Below are positions 34,972-42,922 of a stretch of DNA of 64,000 nt, piece after piece. A program made the translations under genes and the position numbers. Below the pieces are notes generated by a model that had not been told where the DNA came from, ran no database searches, and saw only the letters and a list, made by a program, of their open reading frames with translations. The stretch comes from DAIDKA01 sp036267975 (GTDB lineage: Bacteria; Pseudomonadota; Gammaproteobacteria; Steroidobacterales; Steroidobacteraceae): the NCBI GenBank assembly GCA_036267975.1, contig DATAVA010000066.1, positions 18,167 to 82,166 of the forward strand, written 5' to 3'. Within the stretch, counting starts at the first letter, position 1. Every line of letters starts with the position of its first letter.

Positions 34972-35463
34972 TCAGTCCTGGCTGGCAGTGCGCAACACGA
35001 TGCCGGTATTGACCAGGCCGGGGGGCCCCGCGGCGTCAATGCTCGCAGACTCGACATGGATGCCGTTCTGTCGCGAAAGCTGCGCCAGCCACTGCACCAG
35101 GGTATCGAAGGGTGCCTTGTCCAGGCGCACGCGCAGGGCACCGGGGCCGCTGGGTTCGCTGCTGTTCAGGGCTGATCCCAGGCCGGACTCACGCGCGGAG
35201 GTGTCGATCACGACGATCAGCGAGCGTTGCGATGCGGGCGCCGTGACCGCGGAGCCCGCGGTCGCCAGTTGCGGCGCAACCGAGCGCATCCACACCAGAT
35301 CCGCCTGCTTGCGCTGCACCCGTGCATGTGCGCGCGACACGCTGGTGTCGAGCGGAATGAAGATGCCGAAAACCAGAATGATCAAAAGGATGGCCGCGGC
35401 GGCCATGGCCAGGCGCTGGTCACGCGGGCTTTGGGCTTTGAACCAGGCGACGCAGTTATCCAT
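34972..35463 (-). CDS. gspM: Type II secretion protein GspM
   Basis: 163 aa bitopic inner-membrane protein: short cytoplasmic start with S-P-R-D-Q-R-L, membrane helix about 18-38, then a small periplasmic ferredoxin-like domain. It binds GspL and stabilises the inner-membrane platform. It follows gspL by 2 bases. Confidence 0.87.
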   Translation of the reverse strand: MDNCVAWFKAQSPRDQRLAMAAAAILLIILVFGIFIPLDTSVSRAHARVQRKQADLVWMRSVAPQLATAGSAVTAPASQRSLIVVIDTSARESGLGSALNSSEPSGPGALRVRLDKAPFDTLVQWLAQLSRQNGIHVESASIDAAGPPGLVNTGIVLRTASQD

Positions 35464-35465
35464 GC

Positions 35466-36707
35466 TCAGGTTCCCGGTTTCATCTGGATGCGGCCCTGGT
35501 AGGCGCCGCTGCTGGAGGTTCCGGAGGTGAGATCCGCCTGCCAGCCGTGGCTGCGCAACTGCTGCACGATATGGTCCAGGGCATTGGCGCCCGGGGCGGT
35601 CACCTGCAGCTCCAGCAGTCCGGCCCGATAGCTGAGTGCCTGCAGGGCCGTGCCATCTGCGCCGTTGCGCGCCTGCGCGACGGCAGAGAGCATCGCCAGC
35701 AGGCCCGAACTGTCGGTGCTGCCCTGCAGGCTTGCCAAGCGTCCCTCCATGCGGCGGCGGGCATTGGAAGTGTTGTGCTCACCGGGCATCGCCTGTTCAA
35801 AGGTTTCACTGATCGACTGGTCAAGCCGGTGTTCGGTGCGTTTGAGCATCAGCAATTGCGTGGCGCCGCCGATGCCATGCAGGACCAGCAGCCCCAGCAG
35901 CAGGGCGGCGGCGATGCGCCAGGCCTTCAGGCCCCCGGCCAGAGGCGAAACCGGTGCATAGGGTCCCTGCAGCAGATTGATGGCGGTCGTGCCGGGCAGC
36001 GACTGCGCGAACAAGCCCAATGGTCCATCGGGCAGCAGCTGCACCGACAGCGCCTCGAAGTGCTCGCGCTCGGCTTCGATACTGGCGCCGCACTGCTGCC
36101 ATTCGGCTTCCCCCGCATACACCACCAGGCCGTTGCCGCCGAATTCGGCCACTGCGTCCGGCGCCGGGCGCAGCAGGTCGAGCGCTTCGGCGAGCGCCGC
36201 GAGCGGCAAGGTGACCGGCGCCGCGCCAGGGGCGCGCAGCAGCACGCTGTCGTCACTGAGCACCAGTACCGCCTGACCCGGATTTTCGGGAACGAGGCTG
36301 CTGTCTGCGTACAGGCATTCGGGCTTCAGCCCCGCATCACGCAACTGGCCCAGCCAATCATCGAGCAGCGCACGCGACACGACCGCAACCGGGATACGCG
36401 TCGAATCACCGGCACGTCGGCCGACTGCGAACAGCAGCGACTCGATGTCCTGCGCCACCTGCTCCTCGAGCGCATAGGGCACGACCTGCTGGAAGCGGGT
36501 CCCGGATTTGGCGGGAACTTCCGCTTCGGTCAGCAATACATCGCTGGCCGGCGCCAGGGCGCAGATGCGCTTGCCGGCGGCATCGCGCGCCGCTGCCGCC
36601 ACCGGGCCGCGGCGCAGGGGCTCCACAATTCGACCCGCCCCGTCACACGTCAGGTAATCGACGCTGCCCGGATCCTTTGAAAATCTGATGAGTAACCAGT
36701 CTGCCAT
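35466..36707 (-). CDS. gspL: Type II secretion protein GspL
   Basis: 413 aa. The N-terminal actin-like cytoplasmic domain (M-A-D-W-L-L-I-R-F onward) binds the GspE ATPase; a membrane helix lies around 260-280 (W-R-I-A-A-A-L-L-L-G-L-L-V-L-H-G), followed by a periplasmic domain ending Q-M-K-P-G-T-like. Gene order and size agree with GspL. gspE itself is not in the window. Confidence 0.9.
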   Translation of the reverse strand: MADWLLIRFSKDPGSVDYLTCDGAGRIVEPLRRGPVAAAARDAAGKRICALAPASDVLLTEAEVPAKSGTRFQQVVPYALEEQVAQDIESLLFAVGRRAGDSTRIPVAVVSRALLDDWLGQLRDAGLKPECLYADSSLVPENPGQAVLVLSDDSVLLRAPGAAPVTLPLAALAEALDLLRPAPDAVAEFGGNGLVVYAGEAEWQQCGASIEAEREHFEALSVQLLPDGPLGLFAQSLPGTTAINLLQGPYAPVSPLAGGLKAWRIAAALLLGLLVLHGIGGATQLLMLKRTEHRLDQSISETFEQAMPGEHNTSNARRRMEGRLASLQGSTDSSGLLAMLSAVAQARNGADGTALQALSYRAGLLELQVTAPGANALDHIVQQLRSHGWQADLTSGTSSSGAYQGRIQMKPGT

Positions 36708-36710
36708 GCG

Positions 36711-37652
36711 TCAGTCCATCGTAAAGCTGCGCTGAATGGAGCGCACGCGCAAGCTGCCATCCTGAAACAGCAAACTGTACAAGGCGAACTGCGTGGTGCC
36801 AATGCTCACGATGCTCGTGAGGGTGAAATAGCTGGACTGGGTCGCCACCATGGCATCGGCTTTCTGTTGCGCAGCGCTGTCGGTGCTGAAGAAGGCATTG
36901 AATTCCTGCAGGGTGGGCCAACAGCCTTCGGCGCGGCTCTGGGCCATGGCGGCGGCATCCGAGACGTTGATCGTGCCGGGCGGCCCCAGCGCATTGAGCA
37001 CGGCCATGCTCGCGTCACACAGGTTGATGGGGACGCTGCGGGGCAGGGCGGTGATGTAGGGTTCGAGTTTCAGATAACGATCGCGGCCGAAGCCGGGAAG
37101 CGCGAGAATCTCGCTGGGAGTGGTGATCAGCATATTCGCAGCGCGATAGGGCGGCGTCTGCGACAGGTAGACGCTGTCTTCGGCGCCGTTGGGATTGTTC
37201 GGCAAGGTGTCGGAGTCAATCCAGTCGGCCATCAGCGGCGCCCAGGTTGGTTCCAGTCCGAGAATGGTCAATAGATTCTCGAACACCGCCACGGCATCCG
37301 GATTGGTGGTGCCGTCGGCATTCACCAGATTGTTGAGATTGAAGCGCCCCTGGGTGTCGTCAAGCCACGCCTCCAGGGTCACCCCCGGCACCAGGTCGAG
37401 CGGTCCGTAGGGCGTGGACCAGGGCTGCCCCTTGTAGGTGACGGTGGGACTTTGCTGGCGCGAGAAGCGCAGCGCGAACGCCGCAATGGCCTCGGCGGCC
37501 TTGCCGACCTCCAGACTCTGATCGAACGCGAAGGTGGCGGTACCGCGGCGGGCGCTCATCGCATTTTCATAGCCGATGGTCGCCGCGAGGATGGTGGCGA
37601 GCGCTACCAGCAGAATCGCGGTGATCAGCGCAATGCCGCGTTGTCGCCTCAC
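36711..37652 (-). CDS. gspK: Type II secretion minor pseudopilin GspK
   Basis: 313 aa. Starts with a prepilin signal R-R-Q-R-G then I-A-L-I-T-A-I-L-L-V-A-L-A; the fifth residue after the cleavage Gly is Thr instead of Glu, as expected for GspK, which caps the pseudopilus. The large alpha-helical domain follows. The GTG start at 37650-37652 overlaps the gspJ stop (GTGA); a longer upstream reading overlaps gspJ and lacks homology. Confidence 0.9.
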   Translation of the reverse strand: MRRQRGIALITAILLVALATILAATIGYENAMSARRGTATFAFDQSLEVGKAAEAIAAFALRFSRQQSPTVTYKGQPWSTPYGPLDLVPGVTLEAWLDDTQGRFNLNNLVNADGTTNPDAVAVFENLLTILGLEPTWAPLMADWIDSDTLPNNPNGAEDSVYLSQTPPYRAANMLITTPSEILALPGFGRDRYLKLEPYITALPRSVPINLCDASMAVLNALGPPGTINVSDAAAMAQSRAEGCWPTLQEFNAFFSTDSAAQQKADAMVATQSSYFTLTSIVSIGTTQFALYSLLFQDGSLRVRSIQRSFTMD

Positions 37653-38353
37653 GAGGGCACCTCGATGACGCGCACGATATGTCCCCAGTCTTGCAGTTCC
37701 AGAGTGATCTCGACCGCAAATGGCCGGCTGCGCAGGCTGCTGTCGCCCAGGGCCGGCCATTGATTCACCCATTCACGCTGGTCGTTCATGAAACGAAAGG
37801 CCACCGATTTGACGTGAGTGAGCAGGTCGCGACGCACCGGCTGGCTGGCCTCCGTGCCATCCAGCACCGTCCAGTGCATGCGCCGCAAGGTGCCATTGGC
37901 GAACCGGTAGGACACCCGCTCCAGGGTTGAGCGCTGAATGCCGGCCGGATTGGCCCACCCGGCCCGCGTGAAGGCGACCAGGTCGGGGTTGCCATCATCG
38001 CCCAGGGGTTCGGTGTCATCCTCCTGCGTGTCCGGCGCCGCCGCAGTGGTGCTGGTGCTGGAGGATGAACTGGTATCGCTCGTCTGGCTGCTGATGCTGG
38101 CCAGCCAATTTTGTCCGAGCTGATCGCGAATGGGGCGCGCCGCAAGTTCGGAGAAGTCCTGCACCATGACCCGAACGGCGTTCTGCACCTCGGTCAACCG
38201 TGCCTGATGCTCCTTGAGCTGCGCGTGATTGCGCAGGGCCTGATCGATGCCGCCGTAACCGACGCTGAAGATGATGGCGGTGATGAACAGCGCCACGAGC
38301 AGTTCGATGAGCGTGAACCCACCTGCGCGCGCGCCTGCGGTTCGCGACATCAT
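37649..38353 (-). CDS. gspJ: Type II secretion minor pseudopilin GspJ
   Basis: 234 aa. Prepilin signal A-R-A-G-G / F-T-L-I-E-L-L-V-A-L-F with Glu at +5. An unusual low-complexity insert of Ser, Thr, Ala and acidic residues lies at about 90-120, after which the sequence returns to the GspJ fold (F-T-R-A-G-W-A-N-P near 130). It overlaps gspI by 4 bases (ATGA). Confidence 0.9.
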   Translation of the reverse strand: MMSRTAGARAGGFTLIELLVALFITAIIFSVGYGGIDQALRNHAQLKEHQARLTEVQNAVRVMVQDFSELAARPIRDQLGQNWLASISSQTSDTSSSSSTSTTAAAPDTQEDDTEPLGDDGNPDLVAFTRAGWANPAGIQRSTLERVSYRFANGTLRRMHWTVLDGTEASQPVRRDLLTHVKSVAFRFMNDQREWVNQWPALGDSSLRSRPFAVEITLELQDWGHIVRVIEVPS

Positions 38354-38895
38354 TGCGTGACACCCGCAGGCGCAGGCGCAGGCGCAGGCGGCGCGGTCGG
38401 CGCAAAGAAGGTCGAGGGCGCGCTGGAGGGAGCCGGCTGGCTCGAAGCCGGCGCCGAACTGATGGTCCCGGGCAGCGCCGGGTCCTGGTACAGGGACTGC
38501 GACTGCGACGGCGCTACCGCATCGCCCATCGCGCCGGTGACGGTCGTCATCCAGCCTTGCTCATCGACGCTGGAGGTATCGGCCGGCTCCACCTTCACGT
38601 CGATGCGGAAGACACCCGGTATGCCCAGGTCACTGCTGACCACCTGGCGCCAGCGCCAGTGGCGGCCGGCATAGTCGAGTTCCCCGTCGGTGGTTCCATT
38701 GGTCGGCATCGTTCCCGACAGGCGCAGCGTCGCCAGCTGATTGAATCCGATCCACTGCGCAAAGGTCTTGTCGCGCAGCCAGGTGGAGGTGTCTGCGGCC
38801 GACCCCAGGGTTTCGAGCAGCGCCGACATCCCGAGGGCCACGATGACCAGGGCAATCAGCACCTCGATGAGCGTGAAGCCGTGTTGCCCTCTCAC
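38350..38895 (-). CDS. gspI: Type II secretion minor pseudopilin GspI with Pro/Ser/Ala-rich tail
   Basis: 181 aa. Prepilin signal R-G-Q-H-G / F-T-L-I-E-V-L-I-A-L-V-I-V-A with Glu at +5, then the compact GspI domain to about residue 125. The final 55-60 residues are a low-complexity Pro/Ser/Ala tail ending in P-A-P-A-P-A-P-A-G, making the protein longer than the usual 120-130 aa. GTG start at 38893-38895 overlaps the gspH stop. Confidence 0.9.
   Translation of the reverse strand: MRGQHGFTLIEVLIALVIVALGMSALLETLGSAADTSTWLRDKTFAQWIGFNQLATLRLSGTMPTNGTTDGELDYAGRHWRWRQVVSSDLGIPGVFRIDVKVEPADTSSVDEQGWMTTVTGAMGDAVAPSQSQSLYQDPALPGTISSAPASSQPAPSSAPSTFFAPTAPPAPAPAPAGVTQ
38365..38388. repeat. Four tandem CGCAGG hexamers inside gspI
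   Basis: Four perfect copies of a 6-base unit that encode the Pro-Ala repeats at the end of GspI. Being a multiple of three, copy-number change would alter tail length without a frameshift. Confidence 0.9.
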
Positions 38896-39479
38896 GTGAC
38901 GTGATCCTTGGGAACCTGGACCATGATCTTGCCCTGATGGTCCGGCACCAGTGTGACGGTCTGGTCGGTGCCTTCACGCTCGAGCGTGACGCGAAACGAG
39001 GTGAGATCGCCGTTGGAGAAGATCATCACGTGCGGCTGCAGATCCTGCGGCGCGATCTTCTTTTTCTGTTCGTCGGCCGGGGACGCCAGCACCACTTCAC
39101 GGCCCTCGACATCCAGCTGCAGCTTGACCGCATCAGGCAGAGTGCGGGCCCGCAGCGCATCGTCGTCCGTGATCGGCACCCACAGATTGCGGCGCGCGTC
39201 GAAGGCGAGGAACTGATAGCTGTGGTCGGTGCAGTAAAGGCCCAGTTCCCGGGTCTGCAGCTCGCCCTGTTCCTGGGCGTAGTTCATCAGGTCCGCGAGC
39301 CGGTCGCCCTCGGTGTGCAGCTCGCGGTCCGGCCCGACGAACGACAGCGACAGCATGGCGCCGACGGTAATGATGCCGATGATGACGACCACCACCAGGA
39401 TCTCGACCAGCGTGAAGCCGCCGCTGCGCGGTGCCTGGGGGTTATTGTTGGGCACCCTGACTGGTCCCGGGCTTGGCAT
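38892..39479 (-). CDS. gspH: Type II secretion minor pseudopilin GspH
   Basis: 195 aa. The prepilin cleavage site is S-G-G / F-T-L-V-E-I-L-V-V-V-V-I-I-G-I-I with Glu at +5, then a GspH domain. ATG 39477-39479 gives a leader of about 21 residues and overlaps the gspG end by 38 bases; a GTG at 39453-39455, giving a 13-residue leader, is a good alternative. Confidence 0.88.
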   Translation of the reverse strand: MPSPGPVRVPNNNPQAPRSGGFTLVEILVVVVIIGIITVGAMLSLSFVGPDRELHTEGDRLADLMNYAQEQGELQTRELGLYCTDHSYQFLAFDARRNLWVPITDDDALRARTLPDAVKLQLDVEGREVVLASPADEQKKKIAPQDLQPHVMIFSNGDLTSFRVTLEREGTDQTVTLVPDHQGKIMVQVPKDHVT

Positions 39480-39933
39480 CCAGGTTCCAATTGCCCACGT
39501 CCGCGTCTTCCCCTTCGCCACCTTCCTGGCCGTCGGCGCCAAAAGAGTAGAGGTCGTATTCGCGGCCGTGCGTGCCGGGATAAACATACTGATAGTCGTT
39601 GCCCCAGGGGTCCTTCAACGATCCTTCAGAGACGTAGCCACCTTTGCGCCAGTTGCGGATCGTGGGATCCGCGGGTTGCTGGATGAGGGCCTTCAGGCCC
39701 TGGTCGGTGGTCGGATACTTGAAGTTGTCGAGGCGGTACATGGTGAGCGAGGTGCCGATGGCCTGGATGTCCTGCCGGGTCTTGGCGACGCGCGCTTCGC
39801 CGACTTTGCTGATGACATTGGGCACAATGATCGCCGCGAGCAGCCCCATGATGACCACGACGATCATGATCTCGATGAGCGTGAAGCCGCTGGCGCGGGG
39901 AACCGAACTCGAAGCTGGGGAAAACATGCGCAT
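39442..39933 (-). CDS. gspG: Type II secretion major pseudopilin GspG
   Basis: 163 aa. Prepilin leader then A-S-G / F-T-L-I-E-I-M-I-V-V-V-I-M-G-L-L-A, Glu at +5, and the conserved G-spec C-terminus L-I-Q-Q-P, D-P-W-G-N-D-Y-Q-Y-V-Y-P-G and Y-D-L-Y-S-F-G-A-D-G. It forms the pseudopilus shaft. ATG 39931-39933 is given; a second ATG at 39925-39927 fits the -10 spacing better. First gene of gspGHIJKLMN; gspC, D, E, F and O must lie elsewhere. Confidence 0.94.
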   Translation of the reverse strand: MRMFSPASSSVPRASGFTLIEIMIVVVIMGLLAAIIVPNVISKVGEARVAKTRQDIQAIGTSLTMYRLDNFKYPTTDQGLKALIQQPADPTIRNWRKGGYVSEGSLKDPWGNDYQYVYPGTHGREYDLYSFGADGQEGGEGEDADVGNWNLDAKPGTSQGAQQ

Positions 39934-39934
39934 G

Positions 39935-39940
39935 ATATTA
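39935..39940 (-). promoter_or_regulatory. -10 hexamer (TAATAT) before gspG
   Basis: On the minus strand TAATAT ends 7 bases before the second gspG ATG (39925-39927), the same geometry as before the MetE-like and alaA-like genes. No -35 consensus. Confidence 0.4.
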
Positions 39941-39984
39941 CCCGCGAGGTGAGGGGTGCAGCGAATGGCGCCGGATCATAACAA

Positions 39985-40599
39985 ATGAATGGGTCATACC
40001 AGCGCGAACGGCTGCACCGTTTGGGAAAGTCGCTCAATTGCGACGGCTGGCGCGGCGCGCTGCTGCTGGGCATCTGCGTAACGCTGCTGCTCATCCAAAG
40101 CGGCGGGGCTGCGGCCGAGGCGCTGCTGCGCTACGAGCGGCAGGCCCTGGAGGCCGGCCAATGGTGGCGATTGCTGACGGCACATGTGATTCACCTGGGT
40201 TACGAGCATGCGCTGCTGGATATTGCCGGTCTGGCACTGATGTGGGCGCTGTTCGCCACGGACTATTCCCCGTGGCACTGGCTGCTGATCATTGGGTTGT
40301 CGGCGCTCGGCGTCGATGCCGGACTATGGCTGCTGTCTTCGACCACGCAGTGGTACGTGGGTTCCTCCGGCGTGCTCCACGGCGTGCTGGCCGCGGGCAC
40401 CTGTGCACACCTGTGGCGCCGCGAACCGGATGGCTGGATCCTGGCGCTGTTCCTGATCGGCAAGCTGGTGTATGAGCAGGCGCAGGGAGCGCTGCCCCTG
40501 ACCGCGGGCGGGTCAGTGATTGTGGATGCCCACCTGTACGGGGCGGTCTGCGGCGCGCTGGCCGCGCTGCTCCTGCGCCGCTTCAGCAAGCCGGTATAA
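39985..40599 (+). CDS. Rhombosortase (rhomboid-family intramembrane serine protease)
   Basis: 204 aa with about six membrane helices. Catalytic Ser lies in Y-V-G-S-S-G-V-L-H-G (near residue 132), and the catalytic His in V-D-A-H-L-Y-G-A (near 183); an H-x-x-x-x-x-H-A-L-L-D pattern sits near 70-75. This matches the rhombosortase subgroup, which trims GlyGly-CTERM proteins exported by type II secretion. It is divergent from gspG across 51 bases, which supports that reading. No GlyGly-CTERM substrate is in the window. Confidence 0.85.
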   Translation: MNGSYQRERLHRLGKSLNCDGWRGALLLGICVTLLLIQSGGAAAEALLRYERQALEAGQWWRLLTAHVIHLGYEHALLDIAGLALMWALFATDYSPWHWLLIIGLSALGVDAGLWLLSSTTQWYVGSSGVLHGVLAAGTCAHLWRREPDGWILALFLIGKLVYEQAQGALPLTAGGSVIVDAHLYGAVCGALAALLLRRFSKPV

Positions 40600-40600
40600 T
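40595..40600 (+). promoter_or_regulatory. Consensus -10 hexamer (TATAAT) upstream of fabD
   Basis: TATAAT overlaps the last codons of the rhombosortase gene (its TAA stop region) and lies 31 bases before the fabD ATG, a normal distance for a promoter with a short leader. The -35 is weak. Confidence 0.5.
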
Positions 40601-40631
40601 CGCGTCCTTTGGCCGCCTTCGCGGGACACCC

Positions 40632-41570
40632 ATGTCATTTGCTTTTGTTTTTCCGGGCCAGGGGTCGCAGTCCATTGGCATGCTCAGCGATTTCGCCGCC
40701 GAGAGCGAGGTCCAGGCGGCATTCGCCGAGGCCAGCACCGCACTCGGCTACGACCTGTGGGCGCTGACGCAGCAGGGCCCGGCTGAACGGCTCAACGGCA
40801 CGGAATTCACCCAACCGGCCATGCTCACGGCCGGCGTGGCGCTGTGGCGGCTGTGGAAGGCACAGGGCGGGGCAGACCCGGCGCAGCTCAGTGGCCATAG
40901 CCTCGGCGAATTCACGGCGCTGGTATGCGCCGGTGCCCTGTCCCTGGCCGAGGGCGCCGACCTGGTGCGCTTTCGCGGTCAGGCCATGCAGGAGGCAGTT
41001 CCCGCCGGCACGGGCGCCATGGCCGCCATCCTCGGGTTGTCAGACGAACAGGTCGCGGCAAGCTGTAGCGACGCCGCACAAGGTGAGGTGGTCGCAGCCG
41101 TGAATTTCAACGCGCCGGGACAGGTCGTCATCGCCGGCACCCGCACCGCCGTCGCGCGGGCGATCGAGATCGCGAAGGCGGCCGGGGCCAAGCGGGCGCT
41201 GCCGCTGCCCTTGAGCGTGCCCTCGCATTGCAGCCTCATGGCGCCGGCCGCGCAGCGCCTGGCCGTGCGCCTGCACGCCGTGCACCTGGTCCAACCCGCC
41301 ATCCCCTACGTGAGCGCCGTAGACGCGCGCGCGCATTCGCAGCCCGATGACATTCGTCAACTGCTGGTAGCACAGCTGGTCAGCCCGGTGCGCTGGCAGG
41401 ACACGGTGCGCGCGCTGCTCGCGAACGGCCCGGCGCAGATCATCGAGTGCGGCCCCGGAAAAGTCCTCTGTGGACTCAATCGCCGCATCGAGAAGCGCGC
41501 GGATCTGGCCTGTCTGCCGCTCGAGGATCGTGCGACATTTGCCGCGGCGCTGGCCGCGACCCGTGCCTGA
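40632..41570 (+). CDS. fabD: Malonyl-CoA:ACP transacylase FabD
   Basis: 312 aa. F-V-F-P-G-Q-G-S-Q at the start, Ser nucleophile in S-G-H-S-L-G-E-F (about residue 92), Arg in V-R-F-R-G-Q-A-M-Q, and His in L-S-V-P-S-H-C-S-L-M. It loads malonate onto ACP. First gene of fabD-fabG-acpP-fabF-pabB-pabC-mltG-tmk-holB; the usual upstream rpmF-plsX-fabH are replaced by the rhombosortase gene. Confidence 0.96.
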   Translation: MSFAFVFPGQGSQSIGMLSDFAAESEVQAAFAEASTALGYDLWALTQQGPAERLNGTEFTQPAMLTAGVALWRLWKAQGGADPAQLSGHSLGEFTALVCAGALSLAEGADLVRFRGQAMQEAVPAGTGAMAAILGLSDEQVAASCSDAAQGEVVAAVNFNAPGQVVIAGTRTAVARAIEIAKAAGAKRALPLPLSVPSHCSLMAPAAQRLAVRLHAVHLVQPAIPYVSAVDARAHSQPDDIRQLLVAQLVSPVRWQDTVRALLANGPAQIIECGPGKVLCGLNRRIEKRADLACLPLEDRATFAAALAATRA

Positions 41571-41597
41571 GCGTGCTGTGGCCAAGGAGTTTTGAAC

Positions 41598-42338
41598 ATG
41601 TTTGATAACGATGTGGTGCTGGTCACGGGGGGATCGCGGGGCATCGGCCGCGCCATTGCCGTCGGTCTGGCCGCCGCCGGCGCGCGCGTGATCGGTACCG
41701 CCACGAGCGAGGCGGGCGCCGCTGAGCTGACGGCCACTTTTGCGACCCATGGCTTGAACGGGCGCGGGGCGGTACTGGATGTGTCGAGCGACGCATCCAT
41801 CGACGCACTGCTCGCGCAGCTCGAAGCAACCCAGAGCATGCCCAGCATCCTGGTCAACAATGCGGCCATCACCCGCGACGGGCTGTTGCTGCGCATGAAA
41901 GCCGATGACTGGAATCAGGTCATCACGACCAATCTGACCGCGGTGTACCGGCTGTCCAAGGGTGTGTTGCGGCGCATGATGAAAGAGCGCCGCGGGCGCA
42001 TCATCAATATCACCTCCATCGTTGGGGTGACGGGCAATCCCGGCCAGGTCAATTACTCCGCAGCCAAGGCCGGAGTACTGGGATTCACCAAATCGCTGGC
42101 CCAGGAGGTCGCCTCGCGTGGCATTACGGTGAATGCGGTGGCGCCGGGATTCATCGACACGGACATGACCCGGGCCCTCACCGACGAGCAGCGGGCCGCC
42201 CTGGCGACCCGTATCCCCATGGCGCGGCTCGGTGCGGCCGAAGATGTTGCATCAGCGGTACTGTTCCTGGCATCGCCGCAGGCCGGGTACATCACCGGCG
42301 AGACACTGCATGTCAATGGCGGCCTCTACATGCCGTAA
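41598..42338 (+). CDS. fabG: 3-oxoacyl-ACP reductase FabG
   Basis: 246 aa short-chain dehydrogenase. NADPH motif V-T-G-G-S-R-G-I-G-R-A-I, N-N-A-A-I-T-R-D, I-N-I-T-S-I-V-G with the catalytic Ser, and Y-S-A-A-K-A-G with Tyr and Lys. AAGGAG lies 8 bases before the ATG. Second step of the elongation cycle. Confidence 0.96.
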   Translation: MFDNDVVLVTGGSRGIGRAIAVGLAAAGARVIGTATSEAGAAELTATFATHGLNGRGAVLDVSSDASIDALLAQLEATQSMPSILVNNAAITRDGLLLRMKADDWNQVITTNLTAVYRLSKGVLRRMMKERRGRIINITSIVGVTGNPGQVNYSAAKAGVLGFTKSLAQEVASRGITVNAVAPGFIDTDMTRALTDEQRAALATRIPMARLGAAEDVASAVLFLASPQAGYITGETLHVNGGLYMP

Positions 42339-42339
42339 G

Positions 42340-42368
42340 GGCGCCAGCCGTGCTTCGGTGCGGCGCCG
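42340..42368 (+). terminator. UUCG-loop hairpin after fabG
   Basis: A stem starting two bases after the fabG stop, GGCGCC ... GGCGCC, with inner GCCGTGC / GTGCGGC (two wobble pairs), closed by a stable TTCG tetraloop. No T-run follows, so it may be an RNA-stabilising or partial terminator structure. It lies in the 234-base gap before acpP, which has a -10-like TACAAT at 42502-42507 and so may have its own promoter. Confidence 0.45.
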
Positions 42369-42572
42369 TTGGAAAATAGCCACATTCGCGGACGCCACTC
42401 GCACCGGTTTCGGGTGGCGGCGCTTCGCCCTGGGTGTTTCGCCTGAAAAAACAATCACTCCCGCTCGCTTTGCCGTGCTGGCAGACGGGGGGGTGTTCCC
42501 CTACAATACCGCGCCCGTGCCGCCGACCATCGGCTGGCGCATGAGACCATTCTTAACAAGGACAATCGCGTA

Positions 42573-42815
42573 ATGAGCACCGTTGAGCAGCAGGTAAAGG
42601 CCATCGTCGCGGAGCAACTGGGCGTCAAGGCTGAACAGGTCACCAATGACGCCTCGTTCGTCGACGATCTGGGCGCGGACTCGCTGGACACGGTCGAACT
42701 GGTCATGGCTCTCGAAGAGGAGTTCGAAATCGAGATTCCGGACGAGGACGCCGAGAAGATCACGACGGTTCAACAGGCCATCGACTACATCAACGAGCGT
42801 CGCAGCAAGGCATAG
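42573..42815 (+). CDS. acpP: Acyl carrier protein AcpP
   Basis: 80 aa, strongly acidic. Phosphopantetheine attachment Ser in G-A-D-S-L-D-T-V-E-L near residue 38. Carrier for fatty acid synthesis. AAGGA precedes the ATG. Preceded by a 234-base gap with hairpin and possible promoter, which would let this abundant protein be made in excess of its neighbours. Confidence 0.97.
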   Translation: MSTVEQQVKAIVAEQLGVKAEQVTNDASFVDDLGADSLDTVELVMALEEEFEIEIPDEDAEKITTVQQAIDYINERRSKA

Positions 42816-42922
42816 CCGCTGGGCCACGCGTGCCAACGACGGTGGCCATCGCGGCCGCCCGCGCGACGCGTTTTCGATCGTTGCAAAGAACTGTTCAATT
42901 GGGTTGAGTTCCGGGGCTGCGA

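Noticed and set aside
42816..42922. Inverted GGCCAC/GTGGCC repeat between acpP and fabF
   Set aside because: Six-base stem with a 14-base loop and no T-run; too weak to call a terminator.
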